Of a DNA stretch of 64,000 bases, positions 54,027-62,340 are shown piece by piece. Each line of letters opens with the position of its first letter. Within the stretch, counting starts at the first letter, position 1. A model generated the notes under the pieces. That model saw nothing but the letters and a program-made list of their open reading frames with translations. It did not search any database and was not told the DNA's origin. Both the position numbers and the translations under genes were made by a program. This DNA comes from Pseudomonadota bacterium. GTDB lineage: Bacteria > Desulfobacterota > Binatia > Binatales > Binataceae. The DNA lies in assembly GCA_021325025.1 (NCBI GenBank), contig JAJPHZ010000011.1:1-64000 (forward strand). The letters are read 5' to 3'.

Positions 54027-54401
54027 ATGGCCACGGCCCATCACAAAGCGCACATCACCCGGCTCGAGATCGATGAGGTGAAGGGGCGGCGCCATGAGAT
54101 TGTCTTCGTTGACGCGCGCAGCCTTACTTCGCTCAAACGCAATCCGCTTCAGGTACCCGGTGCGCTCCATATGCCCGTAAAGCAGCTCGAGAAGCGTGCG
54201 AAGTTGCTGCCGCGAAACCGCACACTGGTTACGTACTGTACCTGAAGCCACGAAAAGACCAGCGCCCGTGTGGCGCGGGAATTGACGGATCGTGGATTTG
54301 AGAAAGTCTATCCTTTGCGAGGGGGCTTTCGGGCCTGGCAGCGTGCGGGCATGCCGGTCGAGCCGGTGGCCGATGAATGGTTAGCGCCAACAGGGCGATG
54401 A
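54027..54401 (+). CDS. Candidate selenocysteine-containing rhodanese (in-frame TGA, Sec73)
   Basis: A 124-codon frame interrupted once, by TGA at 54243-54245. Before it: I-T-R-L-E-I-D-E-V, V-F-V-D-A-R, V-P-G-A-L-H-M-P-V and L-V-T-Y-C71-T. After it, in the same frame with no further stop until 54399-54401: S-H-E-K-T-S-A-R-V-A-R-E-L, G-F-E-K-V-Y-P-L-R-G-G-F-R-A-W and A-G-M-P-V-E-P. Relatives of this rhodanese subgroup, including those fused to DedA, read Y-C-x-C-P-N/H-E-A, so TGA stands exactly at the second Cys. The catalytic Cys71 is kept. A hairpin fitting bacterial SECIS rules lies at 54262-54276. The alternative is a Cys-to-stop mutation, and the neighbourhood is partly decayed. Confidence 0.6.
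54259..54279 (+). promoter_or_regulatory. Putative bacterial SECIS hairpin
   Basis: GCGCC (54262-54266) pairs with GGCGC (54272-54276) around the loop CGTGT, extended by CC (54259-54260) with GG (54278-54279) past an A/G mismatch. The loop begins 21 nt after the TGA, has a G among its first two bases, and caps a five-pair stem. These agree with general rules published for bacterial SECIS elements (16-37 nt spacing, stem of at least 4 bp, short loop with an early G). In GC-rich coding DNA such hairpins can also arise by chance. Confidence 0.45.
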
Positions 54402-54614
54402 GCTGGCGGACAGGCAGTTACCATCTGAAAGAGCAGGGCTGGGGTGCTCCTACGGATGGTGGGAAAACGGCCCGCGTCGTGATCGGCGTTCAGCGCGAGG
54501 TTTTTGCTGGTAACATCGCTCGGTTGATTGGGCTCCAAAGGGCGCACAAGCGCCCGTCGTCTCGCCCGCGCTTGGGCCGTGCATCGATGGGCGTCGCCGC
54601 TGTTTGAGCAAACA

Positions 54615-55697
54615 ATGAGCAAAGCAACGAGCCAGGGTGGGGAAATTTCACGCAGGCAATTGCTGGGACTGGCCGGAGGCAGCGCGGCCCTGCTGACGTT
54701 GGGCCTGGCCGGCGTCGGCGCGTCGAGGGCCGCGGCCAACGAATCACTGACGCCACAGGCCGTGGTGCTGGCTTCACAGGCGTCGGCGCACGGCGTGGTC
54801 GCCGACCCCACACTGATTCCGCCTCCCATTCATCGCACCACGCCCGTTCATCACGAAGTTCTGCTCCAAGCGCGCCATCTGTGGGCCGAGATCGCGCCGG
54901 GCGCGAAATTCCGCTTCATGACCTTTCAAGGCCAGGTGCCCGGGCCGATGATACGCGTGCGCCAGGGCGATACTGTCCATCTCACCTTCAGCAACACGGC
55001 CAATGACTACTGGCACTCGATCGATCTGCACGCAGTGATCGGACCCGGTGGCGGCTCGGACGCAACGCGCGTTACGGCCGGCCAGGCCAAAAGCATCCAT
55101 TTCAAGGCCATGTATCCGGGCGCCTTTATCTATCATTGTGGGGTGCCCGACATGGATTACCACATCAGCAGCGGCATGTATGGCATGATCCTGGTCGAAC
55201 CTGAAGCCGGACTGCCCAAAGTCGACCACGAATTTTACCTCGGCCAGAACGAGGTCTACACGCGCGGCGTTTTCGGTCAGAAAGGTCCCAACAATTTCGA
55301 CTTCAAGGCGATGAATCGCAGCCGGCCCACTTACGTCATCTTCAACGGCGCGGTCAACGCCCTTACCGCCACCCGCTTCGGCGCGATGCGCGCCAGGGTG
55401 AGCCAGACCGTGCGGGTGTTCATGGTCAACGGCGGTCCCAACCTGATGTCGAGCTTCCATCCCATCGGCAACGTGTGGGCCAACGCCTGGCTGCACGGCG
55501 CGCTGGCCAATGCGCCGCTGCATTATGTGCAGACGGCGCCGGTGCCGCCGGGCAGCGCCTTCGTGGGCGATATCGTGTTGGGAGTACCGCAGACTATCAG
55601 GTTGATCGATCATGCTATGAGCCGGGTGGGCCTGGGCGCGATGGCCGAGATCGAGGTCGCCGGCAAGCCCAATCCTGCTTTGTTCCGGGCGGGCTGA
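54615..55697 (+). CDS. Tat-exported NirK-like two-domain cupredoxin
   Basis: A 360-residue copper protein. A Tat signal (S-R-R-Q-L-L-G-L-A) precedes a hydrophobic stretch. Two cupredoxin domains follow the NirK plan: type 1 copper ligands H134, C175, H183 and M188; type 2 ligands H139, H174 and H282; active-site Asp D137 in H-S-I-D-L-H. The other catalytic residue of NirK, the His in the G-D-H-A-L loop after F-N-G-A-V-x-A-L-T, is absent: here the text is T-A-T-R-F-G-A-M. It may be a nitrite reductase with altered activity or another copper oxidase. The ATG at 54615 is chosen for the Tat signal. A decayed copy lies at 61432. Confidence 0.82.
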   Translation: MSKATSQGGEISRRQLLGLAGGSAALLTLGLAGVGASRAAANESLTPQAVVLASQASAHGVVADPTLIPPPIHRTTPVHHEVLLQARHLWAEIAPGAKFRFMTFQGQVPGPMIRVRQGDTVHLTFSNTANDYWHSIDLHAVIGPGGGSDATRVTAGQAKSIHFKAMYPGAFIYHCGVPDMDYHISSGMYGMILVEPEAGLPKVDHEFYLGQNEVYTRGVFGQKGPNNFDFKAMNRSRPTYVIFNGAVNALTATRFGAMRARVSQTVRVFMVNGGPNLMSSFHPIGNVWANAWLHGALANAPLHYVQTAPVPPGSAFVGDIVLGVPQTIRLIDHAMSRVGLGAMAEIEVAGKPNPALFRAG

Positions 55698-55762
55698 ACT
55701 GGAGTAGCGGCGAAGGGTGCAAAACGCAGTATCGCCCCGCCCAACGTGTCGGAGGATGTCTG

Positions 55763-56116
55763 GTGATCGCAATCAAGCGCGCTTACGAGCCGCTCAGCCG
55801 CGATGACGGCACGCGGATCCTCGTCGATCGGCTGTGGCCGCGCGGCCTCAAAAAAGAGCAGCTTCACGTCGAGAAGTGGCTGCGGGAACTGGGCCCCAGC
55901 AACGAACTGCGGCGCTTCTTCGGCCACGATCCCCAACGCTGGCAGGAATTTCGTCGCCGCTATCGCGCCGAGCTTAAACGGCCGCAAGTCAAACCCCTGC
56001 TCGACGAACTGCTCGAAGTGGCACGCGACGGAAAACTCACTCTGGTGTACAGCGCGAAAGACGAGGCACACAACCAGGCGGTCGTGATCAAGGAAATCCT
56101 CGAGGAAAGATTGTAG
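55763..56116 (+). CDS. DUF488 family protein
   Basis: A 117-residue protein matching DUF488: I-K-R-A-Y-E-P at the start, R-I-L-V-D-R-L-W-P-R-G at 18-28, W-L-R-E-L-G-P-S, then R-F-F-G-H-D-P-Q-R-W-Q-E-F and T-L-V-Y-S-A-K-D. The family is of unknown biochemical function but is often found beside nitrite/nitric-oxide and copper genes. GGAGGATGTCTG precedes the GTG at 55763. It lies 65 bp after the NirK-like gene. A decayed copy of the same pair of genes lies at 61.4-61.8 kb, so the two have travelled or duplicated together. Confidence 0.85.
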   Translation: MIAIKRAYEPLSRDDGTRILVDRLWPRGLKKEQLHVEKWLRELGPSNELRRFFGHDPQRWQEFRRRYRAELKRPQVKPLLDELLEVARDGKLTLVYSAKDEAHNQAVVIKEILEERL

Positions 56117-56156
56117 AAGGCCTTGCGCAATCTAGCCTGTAGCAACCAGAAAGCGG

Positions 56157-57644
56157 TTGACACGGTTGATTCAAGGTTACCCGAGACGTGCGAGGCGGAA
56201 ATTGCGGGGACTAAACAACCTCCGGCGCCGGGCCAAGTCTCTATTCGACCAACGGCGGCCGGCGGTCACCGCCGCGGAAATAGCGGGTACCTACGCCCTT
56301 ATCGGCTTGTTGTGGGTTTGGCTTTCCGCCGAGTTTAGCGTCGCGCTGTTCGATCCTCATGGCATCCTGGAGGTGCAGATAATACGTGGCGTAATCCTGG
56401 TTATCGCAACCGGTGCAGCCATCTGTCTGCTAATCTATCGTTACAATCGCCATCTTCGAGATGTTGCGACTGAATTGCGGGAAAGTTCAGCCCGCGCCGA
56501 CACCTATTTCGACGCTACGGTTGAAGCAGTTGTCAACGTTGACGCCAACGGCCGCATCGTTCGGGTCAATCCGCGCGCCGAGGCACTGTTCGGATACTCC
56601 AAGGCCGAAATGGTGGGCGAATTGGTAGAGATGCTGATTCCGCAGCACCTGCGTCAGCGCCACATCCGGCATCGAATCGAGTACTTCAAGGCTCCGCGAT
56701 CGCGCCCGATGGGTATGGGTATGAACCTGGTAGGGCTTAGGAAGGACGGGAGTGAGATACCCGTCGAAGTAAGCCTGAACCTGCTGGAGACCGAAAAGGG
56801 AAAGCTGGTGAGCTGCTTCATCACTGACATCAGCGAGCGGCTGGCGATAGAACGGGAGGCGCGAATGAGCCAGATGTCGGCGATTTTGGGAGCGATGGCC
56901 GGGGGAGTAGTGCATGAGCTGAACAATCCGATTGGTATCATTATGTCGCGGACCGAACTGATGTTGGCCGAATGGCAGGACCATCATCTGCCCGCTCAGC
57001 TGCGCGAGGACGTGGAGGTCATTCACCGCAACGCACAAAGAATCGGCCGAATTTCACAGGGTCTGCTGGGAATGGTTCGCGAACCCTCCAAGGAACATCG
57101 GTTGGTCAGCCTGAATGATATCGTAGATGACGGGGTGCAGCTTGTCAGAAGGCAATTCGCCAAGGACCGCATACTGATTGAAACCGCTCTGGATCGTGGC
57201 CTCGCACCCATATTGGGCGATCCAGGCGCACTTGAACAGGTGCTGCTTAATCTCCTTGTCAACGCGCGCGAGGCGATGCCGGACGGAGGCCGCATCCGGA
57301 TTGCAACCGGCGCGGCAAAGGGGCGGCCTGGATGGCTGTTTCTTTCGGTATCGGATACGGGTTGCGGTATCCAGCCTGGGACGCTGCCAAAGCTGTTCAC
57401 CCCATTTTTTACAACCAAGGCGGGTGGAACCGGGCTTGGTCTGTGGATCAGCCGACGTATCATCACCGAGCACGGCGGCTCCATTGACGTCTTCGCCGAA
57501 TCCGCGCAAGGGGTGACATGGGTTATTCTACTGCCTCGGGCCGAAACCGAATTCTCACCTGGCGCCGGGTTGCAGCCCGCCCAACGGCCCGGCCAATCTG
57601 CTTTTCCCAGCGCGCTAGGATCCCAATCCTTTCGTAGAAGTTAG
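56157..57644 (+). CDS. Membrane PAS sensor histidine kinase
   Basis: A 495-residue kinase. Two membrane helices (about 41-65 and 73-95) with a very short periplasmic loop are followed by a PAS domain (about 110-225, V-V-N-V-D-A-N-G-R-I-V-R-V-N). Next come HisKA with phospho-His in M-A-G-G-V-V-H-E-L-N-N-P and an ATPase domain (L-N-L-L-V-N-A-R-E-A; G-G-T-G-L-G-L-W). The start is a TTG at 56157 with a weak ribosome site; other TTG/ATG choices nearby are possible. Downstream is a lone receiver, then a convergent sigma-54 regulator; together these may form one circuit. Confidence 0.87.
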   Translation: MTRLIQGYPRRARRKLRGLNNLRRRAKSLFDQRRPAVTAAEIAGTYALIGLLWVWLSAEFSVALFDPHGILEVQIIRGVILVIATGAAICLLIYRYNRHLRDVATELRESSARADTYFDATVEAVVNVDANGRIVRVNPRAEALFGYSKAEMVGELVEMLIPQHLRQRHIRHRIEYFKAPRSRPMGMGMNLVGLRKDGSEIPVEVSLNLLETEKGKLVSCFITDISERLAIEREARMSQMSAILGAMAGGVVHELNNPIGIIMSRTELMLAEWQDHHLPAQLREDVEVIHRNAQRIGRISQGLLGMVREPSKEHRLVSLNDIVDDGVQLVRRQFAKDRILIETALDRGLAPILGDPGALEQVLLNLLVNAREAMPDGGRIRIATGAAKGRPGWLFLSVSDTGCGIQPGTLPKLFTPFFTTKAGGTGLGLWISRRIITEHGGSIDVFAESAQGVTWVILLPRAETEFSPGAGLQPAQRPGQSAFPSALGSQSFRRS

Positions 57645-57733
57645 CGAGTACGCGGCCACCGAATCATTTCGCGAGGTCAGGCGATTGGGCAAAGATCCCC
57701 CTGGTACGCCAGTTGCTTCGTTGCCCGGACGGT

Positions 57734-58111
57734 ATGGCCTGCAAAATTCTGATTGTGGATGATGAGCGGGATTTCCTGGACACCTGGAAGAGAGTTGTCA
57801 ACCGGTTGGGTTACGTTTGCCTGACCGCCGGCAATGTCGCGTCGGCTCTGCGCCGGATCGAGGCGGAGCGGCCCGACCTGGTGATAACCGATTTGCACTT
57901 CCCGGTTGGCAACGGCTTTGAGGTGATGCGGCATGTCCAGGCAAAGTCACCCCAAACCCGCGTGATCATAGTTACCGCCTATCACACTCCGGCCATACAG
58001 GAGGCTGCCGCCACGGGCGCGGTGGACTACCTGCCAAAACCGTTTTCCGTCGCCGCCCTGACCGCTTCAATCATACGGGCGCTGGCCTCACCTAAGCCCG
58101 CCCGGGCGTGA
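57734..58111 (+). CDS. Single-domain response regulator
   Basis: A 125-residue receiver: acidic pair in I-V-D-D-E-R (8-13), phosphoacceptor Asp in L-V-I-T-D-L-H-F at about 53, Thr in I-V-T-A-Y and Lys in L-P-K-P-F at about 104. No output domain is attached, so it works as a phospho-relay intermediate or through protein contacts. The ATG at 57734 gives the canonical start M-A-C-K-I-L-I-V-D-D. It lies 89 bp after the kinase gene. Confidence 0.9.
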   Translation: MACKILIVDDERDFLDTWKRVVNRLGYVCLTAGNVASALRRIEAERPDLVITDLHFPVGNGFEVMRHVQAKSPQTRVIIVTAYHTPAIQEAAATGAVDYLPKPFSVAALTASIIRALASPKPARA

Positions 58112-58141
58112 TGATTTGACCGTGCGTGCCGGGCACCAATT

Positions 58142-59530
58142 TCAGCGGAGACGGTATTTTCTGATAAGCCGATATACAGTTTTGCGATCGATACCGGCCG
58201 CGCGTGCGGCCTCGGAAACGTTGCCCCCGTGGTCTTTGAGCAGGTTATTGATGTAGACGGCCTCGAAACGGCTTAGCCACCGATTTTTTGCGTCTTTGAG
58301 CGAACCGGCCGATGTGCCTTCCCGGGCGCCGGTTTCGATTCGCCCTGGTATGGCGGCGGAGCGCAACTGTTCGGGGAGATCCTGAAGGCCGATCAGTTCG
58401 CTCTCGGCCAGGGCACAGGCGCGTTCGATCACGTTTTTAAGCTCGCGAACGTTGCCCGGCCATGAATGAGCTTCCAGGGCGCGCAGCGCTTCGGGCTGAA
58501 ACCCGCGCGCCTCACAGTCGCCTTTGGCACGCTGCTTTTTGAGGAACTCATAGGCGAGCAACGTGACGTCACCGGGGCGCTCGCGCAACGCCGGGATCTC
58601 AATCGTAATCACGTTCAGCCGATAATAAAGGTCTTCGCGGAAACGGCCGTTGCGAATCAGTTCATCGAGGTCACGATTGGTTGCAGATACCACTCTCAGA
58701 TCGACCGGCGTTTCGCACACGCCGCCAAGTCTGCGTATCCGCCGCTCCTGAAGCGTCCGCAACAGCTTGACTTGCAGAGAGTAGGGAAGCTCCCCTACCT
58801 CGTCAAGAAACAGTGTGCCACGATTTGCCGTTTCGATCAGGCCGGCTTTGGTTTTGAGGGCACCCGTGAACGCACCTTTTTCGTAGCCGAACAGTTCGGA
58901 CTCCAGCAGGTTGTCGGGAATCGAGGCGCAATCGACCGCCACGAACGGTTGGGTGCAGCGCTTGCTGCTGGCATGAATTGCGCGCGCAATCAGTTCCTTG
59001 CCGGTACCGGACTCGCCCCGGATCACGATGTCGGCGTCCGAGCGCGCCGCCCTGCGCACCAGCTTCAACACTTCCATTAGCGATGCGCTGTGGCCAATGA
59101 TGTTTTCGAAACCCAACGCATCCTGAATTTGGTCGCGCATGGAGCGATTCTCAAGCGCCAGTCTGCGATGCTCCAGGGCGCGTTCGACGGCCAACTTCAG
59201 TTGATCCATCGAAAACGGCTTGGCAATAAAATCGAAAGCCCCGCGCTTGACCGCCGCGACCGCCGACGGAATGGTTGCGAAGGCAGTGAACACGATGATC
59301 GCCACATCGGGGTCGATCTCGCGGACACAATGCAGTACCTGCATGCCGTCCACGTCGGGCATTTTGAGATCGGTTAGCACCACGCTGGGGTGCTCCGATC
59401 GCACCAGCGCAACCGCTTCACGTGGGTCGGTGGTGCCGATGCAGCGATAACCTGCGCGGCTCAAAATACGGCGGCAACCATCGACCATCTCAGGTTCGTC
59501 GTCGATGATCAGGATAGTTTCTTGCGTCAA
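58142..59530 (-). CDS. NtrC-family sigma-54 response regulator
   Basis: A 462-residue activator. The receiver has I-I-D-D-E-P and phosphoacceptor Asp in V-L-T-D-L-K-M-P at about 54. The AAA+ domain has G-E-S-G-T-G-K-E, the sigma-54 loop G-A-F-T-G-A and G-T-L-F-L-D-E-V-G-E-L. A Fis-type helix-turn-helix closes it (A-A-R-A-A-G-I-D-R-K-T-V-Y-R). It is convergent with the lone receiver gene, with 30 bp between their stops. Its kinase could be the one at 56157. No clear -24/-12 promoter was found close by. Confidence 0.93.
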   Translation of the reverse strand: MTQETILIIDDEPEMVDGCRRILSRAGYRCIGTTDPREAVALVRSEHPSVVLTDLKMPDVDGMQVLHCVREIDPDVAIIVFTAFATIPSAVAAVKRGAFDFIAKPFSMDQLKLAVERALEHRRLALENRSMRDQIQDALGFENIIGHSASLMEVLKLVRRAARSDADIVIRGESGTGKELIARAIHASSKRCTQPFVAVDCASIPDNLLESELFGYEKGAFTGALKTKAGLIETANRGTLFLDEVGELPYSLQVKLLRTLQERRIRRLGGVCETPVDLRVVSATNRDLDELIRNGRFREDLYYRLNVITIEIPALRERPGDVTLLAYEFLKKQRAKGDCEARGFQPEALRALEAHSWPGNVRELKNVIERACALAESELIGLQDLPEQLRSAAIPGRIETGAREGTSAGSLKDAKNRWLSRFEAVYINNLLKDHGGNVSEAARAAGIDRKTVYRLIRKYRLR

Positions 59531-60082
59531 TTTGTCGCATCTCCTGCCGACTCACAAACGAAGCGATGAAAGCCGGGTGTTGAGTGCGGCTCCGGGTGCC
59601 TGCACGGCGCACGGCGGCGGGCCGGCTATCGCTAGCAGTAAAAACCTTCGACTGTCCCGCTAAGTCCCCCTCGGTCGTCCTGCGCTCGCCACACCAACGG
59701 CTGGGTTAACTCCGACCGACCAGAAAATAACGCAAGCTCGATGGTTTTCAAGCCAGCATGGCGCAGATGCATCGCAGCCGCAGTGAGCGCGGCCGGCGCA
59801 GGTTCGGGAAGTTGTGGACCTCGCTCCACAACCGCGTGGCTGCGATTCCCCATCGAGTTGCACAAAGCCAACGGCCCGCTTTGTGCGATGGCACATCGCA
59901 GCGCCGCAGACGAGGCGCCGGCTTTAAATTTTGCCACGCGCTTGCTGGAAGCTCCAAAAGCCGCGCCGCCAAGGGTCGGTGCTGATGGGGGGCGGCCATG
60001 CCCGTCGAATCGGCTGCCGTGATTGAACGGACAAGAAATCCGATGAAGAGGCGGCCGCACGGATTTTGCTTGCCCATGAGAC
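59531..60082. other. Divergent 550-bp region without a supported gene
   Basis: It lies between the sigma-54 regulator (minus) and the flavoprotein reductase (plus). Open frames on both strands lack domains and good ribosome sites. A TGGCAC at about 59887-59892 has no -12 partner. It presumably carries the two promoters and perhaps decayed coding DNA. Confidence 0.4.
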
Positions 60083-61264
60083 ATGGCTGACTACAAGTAT
60101 TTGATCATCGGCGGGGGTATGACTGCCGACGCCGCCGTTCGCGGCATCCGAGAGCTCGATCAGTCCGGCCTGGTGGGGTTGCTGTGCTCCGAAGCCTGTC
60201 CCCCATACGACAGACCTCCGCTGTCCAAGGCGCTGTGGAAGGGCGGACAGCTTGATAGTATCTGGCGTGGGACCGACGCTGTTCCCGGCGTCACCGTGCA
60301 TCTTGGCACCCTTGCGGCACGGCTTTATCCGGAACAAAGGCAAGTCGTCGATCAGAAAGGCATCACCTACCGGTACGAGAAGCTGCTTCTGGCAACCGGC
60401 GGCTCGCCGCGCCGGCTGGGATTTGGCGGCGATACCTGCATCTATTTTCGCACCGTCGATGACTATCGCAAACTGCGCAACATCACCGAGAGCGGCAACC
60501 GGTTTGCAGTGATCGGCGGCGGCTTCATCGGCTCCGAGATTGCGGCCGCACTCAGCATCAACGGCAAGAGTATCGTCATGATTTTTCCCGAAGCGGGGAT
60601 CGGCGCGCGAGTGTTCCCTGCGGATCTCTCCAGGGCCGTAACCGACTACTATCGAACCAAAGGCGTTGAGGTACTAAGCGGGGCGATGGTGGAAGGGGTC
60701 GAAGCGGCCAACGGCCGCCTTCGCGTCAAGATTGCCGGGATTAAACCGCTCACGGTCGATGGCGTCGTCGCCGGTCTCGGGATCGTTCCCAGCACGGGGC
60801 TGGCCGCCGCGGCCGGGCTTGAGGTTGCCGATGGAATCGTGGTCGACGAATTCCTGCGCACCAGCGTCAAGGACATCTACGCCGCCGGAGACGTCGCGAT
60901 GTTCCACAACCCTGCGCTCGGCACGGCGATGCGCGTTGAACATGAGGACAACGCCAATACCATGGGACGAGTGGCGGGCCGCAACATGGCAGGCGCATCG
61001 CAGAGGTACGATCATCTGCCGTTCTTCTACTCCGATCTTTTCGAGTTGGGCTACGAAGCGGTGGGAGAGCTGGATCCGCGTCTGGAAACGCTAAGCAAAT
61101 GGAAGGTTCCATTCCGCGAGGGCATTATCTACTACCTGCACGAGCGCAGAGTGCGCGGAGTGCTGCTGTGGAACGTGTGGGAGAAAGTCGACGCAGCCCG
61201 TGCCGTGATCGGCAGACACCTGGCGGTCGGCGCCGATGAGGTCGGCTCGTTGATTTCCTTCTGA
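60083..61264 (+). CDS. FAD/NAD(P)H-dependent pyridine nucleotide-disulfide-type reductase
   Basis: A 393-residue flavoprotein of the ferredoxin-reductase/AIF-like group. The FAD dinucleotide fold is at the start (L-I-I-G-G-G-M-T-A-D-A), the NAD(P) fold at about 148-160 (V-I-G-G-G-F-I-G-S-E-I-A), and the second FAD motif is D-I-Y-A-A-G-D-V at about 264-271. No redox-active CxxC is present, so it is not a thioredoxin or glutathione reductase. A C-terminal domain of about 90 residues follows. It should pass electrons from NAD(P)H to a ferredoxin, rubredoxin or quinone-like partner. Partner genes are not obvious nearby. Confidence 0.87.
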   Translation: MADYKYLIIGGGMTADAAVRGIRELDQSGLVGLLCSEACPPYDRPPLSKALWKGGQLDSIWRGTDAVPGVTVHLGTLAARLYPEQRQVVDQKGITYRYEKLLLATGGSPRRLGFGGDTCIYFRTVDDYRKLRNITESGNRFAVIGGGFIGSEIAAALSINGKSIVMIFPEAGIGARVFPADLSRAVTDYYRTKGVEVLSGAMVEGVEAANGRLRVKIAGIKPLTVDGVVAGLGIVPSTGLAAAAGLEVADGIVVDEFLRTSVKDIYAAGDVAMFHNPALGTAMRVEHEDNANTMGRVAGRNMAGASQRYDHLPFFYSDLFELGYEAVGELDPRLETLSKWKVPFREGIIYYLHERRVRGVLLWNVWEKVDAARAVIGRHLAVGADEVGSLISF

Positions 61265-61431
61265 ACTGCAAGATGTTGGCGTTCCGGCCAGTCACGGAAC
61301 TCTCCGGACATTGCGGGTTCATCGTCGACAGCGTCGTGGTCTGGGCGAGGCGCCTTGTGGCGGCTTCGATGAGAACAGCAAGCGGCTCGGCGTGCTTTTA
61401 TTGATCAGCGCAGGTACCCGTATCGGCGCCG

Positions 61432-61660
61432 ACATGTACGGCATGATCCTGATACAAACTTGAAGCCGGACTGCGCAAGTCGACCACCAATTTTAGCGCG
61501 GTCGATATACGTGGCGGTTTGCGTCCCAAGGTGTCCCAACAATTTTGTCTTCAAACCGCGATGAATCCCAGCCAGCCAACTTTCGTCATATTCAGCGGCG
61601 CGGCCGACCATTACAGCCCCCCGCTTCGGCGCGATGCACGCCAAGGCGAGCCAGACCGTG
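61432..61660 (+). pseudogene. Decayed fragment of the NirK-like gene
   Basis: Nucleotide-level resemblance to 55180-55430 is visible: ATGTACGGCATGATCCTG, then GAAGCCGGACTGC, AGTCGACCACCAATTTTA, GTCCCAACAATTTTG, and CTTCGGCGCGATGC followed by GAGCCAGACCGTGCG. In translation, M-Y-G-M-I-L and V-D-H-Q-F survive, but stops and frame changes interrupt it. Only the middle of the gene remains. It is a remnant of a second copy, not an expressed gene. Confidence 0.75.
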
Positions 61661-61760
61661 CGCTTCTTCGGCCGCGATCTTAAGCGCTGGCAGGAATTTC
61701 GCATACGCGGTCGTAATCAACGAAATCCTCGACGCAAAGTTGCCGGCGCCCGGCGTTGAA
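61660..61760 (+). pseudogene. Decayed fragment of the DUF488 gene
   Basis: Directly after the nirK-like debris, CTTCTTCGGCCGCGATCTT and GCGCTGGCAGGAATTTCG match 55916-55960 of the DUF488 gene. Then GCGGTCGTAATCAACGAAAT with CCTCGACG matches 56081-56107. The stretch between these parts and the junction with the nirK-like piece are deleted. The order nirK-like then DUF488 is kept, so both derive from a copy of that gene pair. Confidence 0.7.
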
Positions 61761-61786
61761 CAGTTAAGGCAAAGGAGATCAGGGAG

Positions 61787-62128
61787 ATGGCGATGGCCGA
61801 TTTCTTTTTCAAGCACAACGCTCAGCAGGAACTGCATAAGCTGCGCTCGCTAAGACCCGACATCTACAAGGCATTCAACGCATTCAGCGAGGCGGTCTTC
61901 AAGGATGGCGCGCTGCCCAACCGCACCAAGCAACTGATCGCCATCGGCGTGGCGCACGTGACACAATGTCCGTGGTGCATCAGCGGCCACACCCGCGCGG
62001 CCAAGGCCATGGGCATCAGCGATGAGGAGATCGCCGAAGCGATCTTCGTGGCGATGGAGATGCGCGCGGGCGCGGCATACACCCATGGCTCGATCGCGAT
62101 GGAAGCTGCCGAGAGCCATCCGCGCTAG
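61787..62128 (+). CDS. AhpD-like carboxymuconolactone decarboxylase-family protein
   Basis: A 113-residue helical protein. The redox/active motif is Q-C61-P-W-C64-I-S-G-H68, as in AhpD-type peroxidase partners (C-x-x-C-x3-H). The helix A-I-G-V-A-H-V-T-Q before it and the C-terminal A-G-A-A-Y-T-H are also typical. AAGGAGATC precedes the ATG. It probably cycles a disulfide in peroxide or electrophile defence rather than decarboxylating. It lies just after the decayed nirK/DUF488 debris. Confidence 0.88.
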   Translation: MAMADFFFKHNAQQELHKLRSLRPDIYKAFNAFSEAVFKDGALPNRTKQLIAIGVAHVTQCPWCISGHTRAAKAMGISDEEIAEAIFVAMEMRAGAAYTHGSIAMEAAESHPR

Positions 62129-62340
62129 CCGCCGTGACCAGATTCAGTTCGTTGTTTTGTTCCCGGTCCGGGTTTTAGGCGGCTTTGGCCACAATGATCA
62201 TCCGCGCGCAGCATGATTATGATTGGCGCGCCCGCGCTGAAGTTCATTGGGCAAGTGGGCCGGTTCGCACTTGCCATGCTGCCGGGCGGCGCCGGGCTTA
62301 TGCTCGGCATTAAGCTCGCTTCGCCCGGCCTTGGTGTCCA

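Noticed and set aside
53910-54245. Rhodanese gene ending at the TGA, starting at TTG 53910
   Set aside because: Stopping at 54245 would remove the second half of the rhodanese fold, which continues in frame after the TGA. The 39 residues before Met 54027 show no similarity to the family.
54247-54274. Alternative SECIS stem GCCAC/GTGGC directly after the TGA
   Set aside because: It can form five pairs, but its 18-nt loop is too large and too close to the TGA for bacterial SECIS geometry; the inner GCGCC/GGCGC hairpin fits better.
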